From assembly GCA_949316235.1 (NCBI GenBank), contig OX438743.1:37169242-37233241 (forward strand): a DNA stretch of 64,000 nucleotides, in the 5' to 3' direction. Below the pieces are notes generated by a model that was not told where the DNA came from, searched no databases, and saw nothing but the letters and a program-made list of their open reading frames with translations. Origin of the DNA: Oegoconia quadripuncta. Its lineage: Eukaryota; Arthropoda; Insecta; Lepidoptera; Autostichidae. Of this stretch, positions 30,301 through 42,300 are shown piece by piece (the stretch's first letter is position 1; every line of letters starts with the position of its first letter). A program made the position numbers and the translations under genes.

Positions 30301-33300
30301 TCGGTTACTCTTAAAGATCCTGTTGTACCTAAAGCGTTGGAAAGTAGAGTGAACAAGTTACGTGAGCATCAACATTTTGATAAAGACGATTGGAAAGCCG
30401 TTCGTTATGTCGAAACTCAGAAAAAATATGTCGCATACCCGTCTTTTGTTGAACTTAAAATTAATGAAGAATTGGCTAGTTTCATTGACGACAATCATTC
30501 GTTCATTAATTGGCCGCAGATGGAACGCAGCTTTGCTGCACTATCGAATGCGTTTATAGCACAAAACGAAAGTGTGAACTCATCACTTCAAACTTTGTTG
30601 GACTGGACATCGACTAATAACGAACCGCTTACCACTAACTCATTGTATATTAAAATGAAGGAAATATTTGATAATCAATCACAATACAAAGGTGTTTCCC
30701 AGGATGTGTTACAAATAATATGTGGAAAACGTAGTGAATGTATTGAAGCGCGACGGCGTGCAATCTTGAAATCGGTTGGCGCTAAATATATTCGACAGGC
30801 GATTGATAATATTCCACCGTCCGCGGAGTACTTATTTAATCCTACCCTCCTTTCGGAATATATCGTCAAGATAGGAGGTATTGATAAGCTCAAACAAGCT
30901 TTTACCATAAATACAAATCCCAGGGCTGACTTGGATATTCAGCCATCTACATCTAAAGCAGATTCTTTTTTATCCATCTCGGACCGTTCAAAGTCAGCTA
31001 AAAAATCACAGTTTCCGGCTAAAAATAAACCCTTTCGAGGAAAAAACAAAGGGGGGAGGAAAAGCCAAAAGCAGGACAAGGACAAAGCCCATTTCAGCAA
31101 AAATAAGAAGTATACCACCTCGAGAAAGTGACTCGGGGTCTTTTTCAGGCGGTTGTCTGAAAAATTATTCAGACATTTGGGAAAGACTTCATGCCCCGCC
31201 CATAATTTTAAAACTGATTACAAATGCTCGAATTCCTTTTTACAAAAAGCCTCCTTTGATTTGGCCACTAAACGATGTAATGCAGAAATTTCAGACTACT
31301 GTGTCTCGAAGGATGACTATGCAGGTAGTGCAAATGAAGAAGTTGGGTGTTTTGGAACCAGCTGCGCCAACCCCGAGCTACATATCGCCGATGTTTGTGA
31401 TAAAGAAAAGCAGCGGCGAGGATCGACCGATATTCAATCTCAAAGGACTAAACAAGTATGTATATCCGAAACCATTTCGTCTCTTCAGCCATTTGCAAAT
31501 GCATACATTCCTTCAGCCTGGAGATTGGATGACAAAGTTAGATCTTCACAATGCCTACAATCATGTACCTATATGCCGATCTCATCGACGCTTTCTAAGG
31601 GTCAGTTATCAAGGAGAACTTCTTCAGATGACATGTCTCCCGTTTGGCCTGGCATCAGCGCCGATAATGTTTGCATCGATAACGAATTGGGTGGCAGAAT
31701 TACTTCGGTCAAAAGGTATCCGTCTTGTAGTTTATCTGGACGATTATTGCCTAGTCCATCAATGTCCTCAAGAATTATCAAGGCAAACAGATATCGCCAT
31801 CGACACGCTCATAAATCTAGGCTGGAATGTGAACCTACAGAAATCAGTGACTACTCCGATAAGAACTATGGAGTTTCTGGGTGTGGAATGGGACACACAA
31901 GCAAACTGCAAATCCCTTCCACAAGGAAAGGTAACAGACCTTCGCCAGGCTCTGCGCCACTACCTGGCGGTCGGCAGTTGGACCCTCAAGCAGGCGCAAC
32001 GCCTCTTAGGGAAACTCAACTTTGCGGCCTTCGTCACCCGACGGGGAAGACTGCATTGCCGACACATGCAACGTCATTGCCAGTTGCTGAGCAAGCGCCC
32101 ACGGTTGGCAATGCCGCTGTTGCAAGAAGTAAGGACGGAAATGGAATGGTGGCTACAGAACGTCCACATTGCTTCGCTCATTCATCAACCCCAGCGACCA
32201 GTCAATTACCTGACCACCGATGCCTCGGATGTGGGTTGGGGTGCACAAATAAACGACATGAAACTAACAGGCAACTGGAAGGATCATCAAAATGTTTGGC
32301 ATTGCAATATAAAGGAAATGTTTGCAGTTATAGCAGCGATAGCGGCGAACTCGCAGATATTACGGAGCTCAACTATATTGCTACAGAGCGACAATCGGAC
32401 TGTGATAGCTCACATAAAGCGCGAAGGAGGAACGAAGTCATTGTCACTACTGAACCTAACGTGTCAACTACTGGAGTTAGTCGACGAACTGGACGTAATA
32501 CTGTTGCCTCAATATCTGCCAGGTCGGTACAATACAAACGCAGATCATTTGTCACGAGGGCGACCAACACCGGAGTGGCACCTACGTCCTCTAGCAACAG
32601 CTCAGATCTTCGAAACATGGGGCACCCCGGTGGTAGACCTATTCGCCTCCGATCAGGCTCACGTGGTGCCCAATTACGTATCGCTAGATATAAACGATTC
32701 CAACGCCTTGTTTCAAAATGCGTTCAGCAGGCTTTGGGACTTTCAACTTGCGTGGGTCTTTCCACCTCCCAATCTAATGCCACAAGTGCTCCAACATCTC
32801 AATTCTGCATTGGGTCGCTTCATAATAATAGCCCCCAGATGGAAAAAGCCGTTTTGGATGGTGGATTTGAAGGCGAGATCACTAGACAGACCAATCCTTC
32901 TCAAGAATTTGGCAGCCAACCTCGTAGACATGACAACAGGCCGTCCTCCACCACGGATACAGGACCTGGAAATTCAAGCCTGGTTAGTTTCGGGTGGCAA
33001 AGTATGTTAGACGACTGGACGGACGAAGAAATGCTCCTTCTGCAAGGAGCATGGCGTAAGTCAACCTTGAATACCTATGTACCTATTTGGAATAAATGGC
33101 TGACCTGGTGTTCTCAATCGGGAATTAATAGGTTTTCTCCATCTCCAATAAATGTCGCAAAGTACTTAGCTTCTTTGCATTTAAAGGAAGGTTTAGCATA
33201 TAGAACTATATTGCTTCATAAGTCTGTAATATCCAGTGTATGTGAACCTAGATGTAAGGATAAGATTTCACAGAATTCAATTGTAAAACATATTCTTAAA

Positions 33301-36300
33301 GCGATTTCTCTAGCTAAGCCTATACCTGCAAAGGCACCTATATGGGATGCTCGATTATTAATAGAGTATTTAAATTCTTGTCAACCTAAATTGGACAATT
33401 TGTATGACGTATCAAAACGAGCAGCATTGCTCTTGCTCTTGACTTCAGGACGTAGAGTCCATGATTTGACTCTCCTTAGATGTGATCCAGAACATTTAGT
33501 AGACAACGACACGTGTATTCTTTTGCATCCTGTTTTCGGATCAAAAACCGATAAGAGCAATTACCAACAATCAAGTTGGAAACTGCTATCGGGTGCTAAT
33601 CGTAATATAGATGTTGTATTTTGGTTACGTCAATTATTATTGTTATCAAAAAATAGACGAGAGGAGAAACAACTGACCGAACTTTTTATCTCTTGTCGTG
33701 GTGATCTCAAACCCGCCTCCTCTACGCTCATTGGCGGCTGGATAAGAAACTCCTTGAAAGAAGCTGGCATTACGGCTTCTCCCGGAAGTACAAGGTCAGC
33801 TGTTTCATCTCTCAACTGGTTAGAGAAATACCCTATCAACGATATCTTGTCTAGAGCTAATTGGCAACATGAGAATACTTTTCTTAAGTTCTATCAAAGG
33901 TCAATTCAATCTTCAAATGATGGTAATTGTCAATCACGATCCTTATCTTCATTTTTTGAAGTAGTTGATTAACTTGTTTCTTTTATGTAAACTATACTTG
34001 TAATTAATTCAATATAATTGTGTGATATTTGCTTGACTTTTCTTTGTCACATTATTGCGCCACAAGTCGCCAGGTGATAACAGACAGGTCTCATAATGGA
34101 TTTCAGACGTCGTAACGGAACACATAATATTGGAGTTTTACCTACCATTAAAACTCTTATTATGTTTCCAACGACGTCTGAAATCCAGATAAGCTCTACC
34201 TGGCGTATCTATTATTCGTCTCATAATGAAGAAAAATATTAACCAACATGGCGTCTTGTGGCGGCTATCGAGTTTGACAGATGTTTTGGCGGAAACACGA
34301 GGCGCGAATGGCTGCAAATCGACGGAACTGACGTAGAAAGGAAGGTGTAATCTCTCATAATGGATTTCAGACGTCGTTGGAAACATAATAAGAGTTTTAA
34401 TGGTAGGTAAAACTCCAATACTATGAATACTAGATAACGGATGAACATACTTAAATAATTATATAAACACATTTCGCGAGGTTGGTTTCGCTGACAGGGT
34501 CAATATCCATTACACCCATCGGTCGTCTAATATATAATGGTGCTTGACTAAAGCAAACATGCTGCTTTAAATGTAAATTTTTAACCGAATTAAAAAATGG
34601 AGGATGTTATCAATTTTCTTGTAATTTTCATGTTTGTTACCTCAGAACTCCGTCATATATAAACCGATTTGGAAAATTGTTTTTTTCATTTAATAGGACA
34701 ATCATGCTTCTAAGCTGGTCTCAGTTTTCCCATGTTTTCGTTAATTTTGATGATTGTTTTTTATTTGATAGGGTTTTAACTTTGAAATTTATGTTATGCT
34801 TTAGTTATCGATGTTTTTCATTTTATATATGCATTTATTTACAAAAAAATAATGTATTTGTGTAGTTTATCAACCATCTGGTATCCATAACACAAGCCTA
34901 TATGCTTACTGTGGACCTAGATGGCGCTGTGTGTTTGTGCAAAGACATTTATTTATTTAATACCACGGTGGTCCGATATAAATTTAGAACCTCACTGAAG
35001 TCGGTTGTTTTGTAAATTTTTGGCAGTTCAATTATGTGTACATTAAAGATAAACGTATGAAATTCGCCTGCGTTGAGGACTGTACTTAAAACATAAATTT
35101 CAAAGTTAAATACCTGACTACACGTACTTGACACTGAGCACATAATAGTTTGTAGTGGCAGGTGTGCTGCTAGCACAAAGACTGAAGGAGACACGAAACG
35201 GAACTATGCGCTATATTGTTAAGAACATCGTAGGCTTCAACATTTTTCAACATCCAGAAAAAAATGCTGTACTTTAGGACGTCTGAGACACAACTTCCGT
35301 AATCGCGGAATAATAAATAATAAATTTTAAAAAGAAGCATTTAATAGTACATCATGATTATAATATATTATTCTAAGTTATACACGGTATGAGAGTGAAT
35401 GATGCAAAGTAGGTGTGTCAGGATCGTAGCAAGTGGAAGTCAGTGGTCTCTGCCTACTCCTACGGGAAACAGGCGTGACTTTATGTATATATGTATAAAC
35501 TATTATTATAAGTTGTGAATAAATTAATTGAATTGAATTCTGGTATAACCGTGCATGCAAAATTTCGTATCCGTGCTATTAATCGTAGAGTAGACTCCTC
35601 TTGGGGAGACAAGCCTGGCTGCAGCAGCAGGTCATCGCAAAAATCGTATTTATCTATAAAAACTAACCTTACTTATATACAAACATTGCAATTTTAATAA
35701 AAGCTTTTAATAAGCTGTTAAGTTGCGCACGAATAAAACTTATTTAAAAAAATTATAAATAAATATCTTTGGACATACACACAGCGCCATCTAGTTCCAC
35801 ACTAAGCAACTAGGCTTGTGTTATAGATACCAGACGATTGATAAACTACACAAATACTTTTTTTTTTGTAAACAAATACACATATAAATGAAAAACATCC
35901 ATAACTCGGGAACACGTGTCTGTATTCATCATACAGAAGTATTCGAACCCGCGACCTTTTGGTATAGCAGCAGAATTTCTAACCACTACACCAAACAGGT
36001 CGTCAAAAAAAGCAGATTATGTTTTTCGCGAGTACAGAGATGGTTTTTTAATAGGATAGTTCTAGAATTTGATTGTCCAAGGTATTATTGAACCTTATAC
36101 CTACTCGTGTAGGTAGTAGGTCTAATACTGTTGGAAGTTGGAAGCAAAAGTTGAAACGAGGACAGAAAGAAGTTACTGTGATCAATGAGAAAACTTATTT
36201 TTGTTTAACAAAACTCAAGAATTTGTCAAGAGATAGAGAGAGGAATGGAAAAAGGCTGCACTTGCAAATGGAAATTATATAATCCCTTCGTGGATGAAAG

Positions 36301-39300
36301 TTTCCAGGCTATCGTCGCCTTTACTTAGATTCATAATAAATACCTATAACGTCTTCTGTAGTTGACGAATTATTAAAAAATATTTGCATTATATTTATTT
36401 ATAAAATGTTCTCTCACATAAAATGAACAATGCCCCATCTTTAGGATATCCTCAAAAATTTAATACGGTCACATGTTGTTCTACCCGCTTTTAATTTTCT
36501 TAATAATCTACATAATTTTATGAACATGCAGAGCTGTCTATAAACGTGTCATTGTCGACAAGGAATCGATTCGATTATACGAGAACGGTGAGGAAATTAC
36601 TAATCTCTAGAACAATTTGCCTAATAATTTCTAATACCTTATACAGTGTAAATTTTGTACGAGAAAGTTAATTTTCACATCAAAATACACATTTGGTTAA
36701 ATAATACAAGGCTGCAATAGTCTGGTTCATCATCAATTAAAGTGTTAAACTCGGACTAAATTGGTATTAAAACCTGACCTTGGGCTGCATTATATAATTT
36801 CGTTGCGACAGGACTGAACTGCGACCAGACCGAATTCATACAAACGAAACCGATTGGGTAATCCTAATGTTAAAAATTTAATGATTGAAGCAATATCCAC
36901 GGGTCCGAAATGTGCAGAGCATTTCTGCACATTTCGGACTTGCGTCACACTGATCCCAAGGCCGTTGAAACTTGCCAATCTAGAGACATTTTTTGGTGTA
37001 AAGCTTTTGTTTAGGATACCCACGGGAAGAGGCTAGTTGGTGTGTTTAACCACACATTATGCAGTATGATAAGGATTGACGTATGTGTTTGTAAATTAAC
37101 ATGAAGCACGTATAGACATAACCTGCTGTAAAAGTACTCATACAAGCGAACGTCGTCGTCGTAGGAGCATCGGCGGCTGAGCGGTTACAACGCGGTCTCC
37201 CAATTTGGGAGGTCCGGGTTCGATTCGCAAGCAGATCATGTATCAATGAGTTTTGAAATTTAATTACTTATGTGCATTTATCCGACGGCTCTTAAACGGT
37301 GACGGAAAACATCGTGGGGAAACCTGCATGCCTGAGAAATAAAAAATCTAAAGCATGTGAAGTCCCCAACCCGCATTGAGCCAGCATTCGAGGGAAAGCC
37401 TATATTACTGCAGTGGGAAGTTTACGGGCTGATGATGAAATAACAATGTTTAAATCGTTAATTACGAACCATTTTTAAATTACATAATTGTTTGTTTAAT
37501 CACATAAAAGTGTACAAAGATGTTTAAGGGCTGAGATGAAGTAAAACGAAAGCATATGACTTGAATACGAACATCCAATATTGGTCCACAATTGGTAATG
37601 GTCACTCCTAAGGTACGATTTGTATCGCTTTTCTAAACAGGCAGGTTGACGATCGCCAGATATTTAAGAGCCTCGTACCAACAACACATATTTTCCTATT
37701 AATTATTATATTGAATATTTAGGCTATCTTACAAAAAAGTTTATGGTTTCCTTCGGTATTTGTCTATCCATCTATTTGTCACATCTATATAACTCAGGAA
37801 CTATTCGTGCCTATATAAACTTGACTTAAACTTTGGCATACAGACATATATATCAGGGTTCGGCATTATTTTTTTATGTTGTATGCTTGTTGCATGGCTT
37901 AGTGAGGAGGATATAGGAAAGAGGGAAATTGTTTAACTTCTCAACGACATTGCCTCTCTTTAATCACAAGCCCTAACAGGCATCGTAGATCTGTTATTTG
38001 AGTTGCAATGTTGGCATGTAAGTACATAGGTCAGTAGTAAGTTGTCTATTTCAAAATTTCCAAATCATTTTCAACCACTTCAACCGTTGGTATCTGCTTG
38101 CGCTCGTCATTTCTCATTGGTAAACGTTATCGATGACGATACCAATAATTTAGTGCTGATTATGTATTTTATTTCTCAATTAAAAAAACAGGTATTTGTC
38201 ATAAATCTGGAGCTATACGAGTATAGAGCAGCGATATAAGACTTTTAGCAGCCATTTAGTTTTAGGCTGTACGCCACGGAGAAGCTTATGTCCAGCAGTG
38301 GACTTCTATAATCTGATGCTATTAACGATGATGAGTAGATACTGCTATGCTTATTATTAACGTACCTATTAACACATACTTCTACATAGTAATGTCCATT
38401 ACATTTACATAAAGCCTGGGAAGAACTTTTCTTTGCAGACAGAATTATCTCCAAGATTGATAATATCCTGCTGAAGTACATTTTTTAGTAGCAGTAGCTG
38501 TCAGCGAGCCTTCGAATAATTTAGTATCTTCCGGAACAATTATTCGCGGAAAATATAAAAGAATTCTTATACTTACACACAATACTTAAGGACCTAATGA
38601 ATAATTTGACAAGGGAAAAGTGACATAATTTTTATTAGTATTCCATATTCATTATCTTTAGCCTTATATGGCCGTAATCCAGCAGGCGGGCTAAGGACTG
38701 CGGGTTGGTGGATTTTTGTCAGAATAACGGCTACCTGAGAGTCTGCTTTTAAAAACCGCCGCCGCCTCTCTAGTCCATCGACTAGGTTCGACTGCCTTCA
38801 ATTTAAAAAACTGGGAGCGACTATTTAACATGACTTCCGGAGCACGGAACACTCGTATTAAAACGACAGACCGCACCAGACATTGCTTAGCTCGCTAATC
38901 GAAATAATTAGCGAAGCGACTACGCACGCACGCCACGATTGTTTCTGGTTAACTTTTACGAATCGAGATATTTACTGCATGTCCTGGAATAAAAATATTG
39001 GGCCTTTACCTATGAAATTGGAGATTTTTTTCTTCGTTAATCATATGTACCAATTCCTGCGATCAGACAGTTTGATGGTATTATTTGTAAAATTTCTGAC
39101 AGAAGTGACGAAACGATGAGACTTTTATTAGAATTTAGGTTTTAGTTACTTTTTAATTAATGTAACACATCTCAAGTTTCACTAATACGCAATGTGATTA
39201 GTGAATTTCAAATAGCAGCTGTTAATGTAAATAATCCATAATTAAGATTTTTGGTCAAAACTACGAATCGAAAATTTAGAAAATCCACGAGAACCCCTGG

Positions 39301-42300
39301 AAATATCCATCCAGGCAAAAAGTAACTGTGTTAAAAGTTGTAACGAGCTGAACCGATTTCCATTAAGAGGTCATTTCGTCCAGTGGCGCCTAAGATAAAT
39401 TAAGTAAATCAAGAATATTGCTCTGACCTACGTTCGAAAAGCCTAAAAGGTGATTATAAATAATACCTAAATAGCTTTAATTACGGTTATTATCGAGAAT
39501 TTCAAATTATTGTTAAAGACGGCTACTTTTTTTATAATCGTGAATTCTGGAAAATAAGCCCAATCAGAGCTATTTAGGCATGATTTATAGTTAGGTTTTA
39601 GGCTTTTCGAATGAAGGGCAGAGCGATCAATGAGAGCACCACTGGACGGAATAAATCCTCTTAATTATGGCTAAGAACCATCTAGCAAACACAAGCCTTC
39701 GAATATAAAAAAAAATCATTTTCAAATCAGCTCAGCCGCTTCGGCGCCACAATGCCACATACAGATATAGACAGACAAGATCTCTTTGCGTCGAGGGTTT
39801 GTTTTTAACCTTCGTGAGATTTTCTCCAATCATTCTGCCCGTGTAACGATTAATTCAAAACGATAGCGTTCATGATTGAAAAAAAAATCCGGCGAAGTAT
39901 ACAGCATTATTGGAATTGATTAAAGGAAGATGGATAGGCAGACGATTGATCAAAATTTTATTCATTTCCTTTTATAAGTATAGCCACTTATCCGTTGCGA
40001 TAAACGTTAGCGTTTGTTGTGCCCTTTTTAGGGTTCCGTAGCCATAGTGGCTATAAACGAAACATGTTCACATTGCAAATACACTCTGTTTATATTAGTC
40101 CGTATGAATAGGATTTACGAACCCACTTAAATGAGTATTATTATTAATTATTTTCTTCATTATACCTGAGAAAGGTATAAGGTTATAAAAGCGTATACAG
40201 TGTCCCATAAATGATATGTTAACTTTGCTTAGTCTGAACAAAGGGATAGCCAATTTGTCCTTATATCTGAAATTTTAATTTTTTGTCACTATTTTTCGGG
40301 AATATAGAAATATTTTTTCAAACATACATACTATTCTCGTAAATAAACTGTGAAGGAACAGTTAAAATATTAATTTCTTTAAATTTGTCCCGGAGAGAGT
40401 CATATCGAAGTAGATTATAAATTGCTCTCGTTTGCAAAAAAAAAATATGTTCTATTGCAGCTGCTCGTCCCCAAAGCAAAATACCGTAGGACATAATAAT
40501 GTCACATCGCCATTTTCAACAATGGTGTTAGAATTAGATCGAATGCGTCTAAAACGATGCGAAATTTAGCTGCTATTAGTAAACTGCGAGCAGTGCTGCG
40601 AAGAAAATGTATCCAGTAACTGAAACTAACTAAATCCGCTGTTACTGCCATTGACTGAGGACTGGTTACACTCCTTCTGAATCAATAGCTGAGCAGGTGG
40701 TTCAATAGGCCAATCTTTAGAATTGACACTTAATTTTTTTGCTGCTGGTTTATTAATCTTTATTGTATTATAGCATACTGACAATCAAAAACTAATATCC
40801 ACATGAATACCAAAACGTGTTGACGCGACTTCAACATTATGCTAATTGAATTCTTCCAGTTTACGAGGGCACAGGAGGTAAACCGGTGAGGTCACCGCGC
40901 CCGTTACTGGCCAGTTAATTATGACGCCTGCAAACATTTTACACGGGCCCATTCTATTTTACAACACCTTACCATTCTTAATTAAACTGCACCCCCTGAA
41001 TGGAGCGCTTATTTACATAACGGTCGGGAAATGTTGATCGAATAATGTGTACGCACTTAATATGGATTCAGGGACTCAAAGCTGGGTCAAGTCAAGGGGG
41101 TCATGACACCACCCCCTCTTAAGAACCTATCTTACACGAGGCTAAATTGAATTTGTTTAAAAACCTTTGAAAAGTGACTCTGCCTACGTAATTAAAAGGA
41201 TACTTATCGTCAGTTAAGTTGGATCGGAAAGAGAAATTGCTAGCTGTATGTATAATAGGATTGTTTTACGTTGAGGATAAAGATATTTACATTCTAAAAT
41301 AGCGATTCACCTTGCTTTTAATTGATGGTCACAGCTGAATTCAAAGTGATTCAGGCCCCTATAACTTTTAGTATTGGAAATAACAATAAAAAACCGGTTA
41401 AGTACGTGTCGGGAGTCTGTCAATGAGTTTCTAGTTAATCAAATAACCTACAAACTTTGGTAATTGTAATTTTTATTATGATCGTTTCAGTCAATAGATG
41501 TCCACTGCTAAACATAGGGTTACCCCATAGATTAACAGCGCTACCGGTTGGAAGCAGCCTGCATCCAGGGATTTCCTGTGACTTTCATCGTCCGTCCGCC
41601 TTGCGGGTGGACGTCTTACGCTGTGCTTGCCGGTGCGTGGTCTCCACTCTAGGACTTTTATGCTCCAACGGACATCAGTTCTATGAGCTATTAACCTTGT
41701 ATTAATGGTAATTGCGTACTACTAAAATAACAAAATACAGCATTGTTGTCGGAATTATCCGTTCGCTCTCTCCTGTATGAGTACTTTTACCGCCCTTCGA
41801 CGTTATAACAATAAAACTTATATTGTGTCAGATGATCTGTCCCGGAACGTGTTAAGAGGCAGGAGACGACATCGTGCATACATGCTTCAAATTAATTCAT
41901 AAACACACGTCAATCCTTTATAATATTTCCTAAAGTGTAACCGGATACCTCCGGCACGTGAAATGAATTAGAACAACTGGTCTCTTCCCGTGGGTATTTA
42001 AAAAAAAGATTATTGGGTTTTACACCAAAAAAGACTTGCACATTTCAACGGCCTTGAGCACAGTGTGCACATTTCGAAAGGTGAACCGTGGATCGTTCAA
42101 GTATTACATTTTTAACGTTAGGATCACCCAAACATTGAATTCTACCACAGTTCCATACTAGCGCAATTCGGTTTTGTCGCAATACAGTCCTTTCGCCGTT
42201 CAGTTAGGTCGCAGTTCAGTCCTGTCACAGTTCAGCCCTCTCGTAGGTCAGTCCTGTTACAATTTCTTAATTTCGCAGTGGGATTCTGTCGCAAGTCTAC

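Larger units (their letters stand above)
29519..34417 (+). mobile_element. DIRS-type tyrosine-recombinase retrotransposon, structurally complete
   Basis: It has the hallmark DIRS architecture. Inverted terminal repeats of 154 bp lie at 29537-29690 and 34223-34376. An internal complementary region at 34089-34187 has a first half complementary to the left end (29519-29560) and a second half complementary to the right end (34361-34417), so it spells the circle junction. Three frames lie between: gag-like, RT-RNase H-methyltransferase-like, and tyrosine recombinase. All are open and the repeats look identical where compared, so the insertion is probably young. It lies antisense in the 23-kb intron of the RapGAP-BTB gene and interrupts a SINE without a clear target duplication. 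Confidence 0.93.

Noticed and set aside
31153..33003. Reading the whole 939-codon frame as one protein
   Set aside because: It begins at TTG, shows no recognisable domain before 33004, and overlaps the RT gene. Only the part from ATG 33004 is a recombinase.
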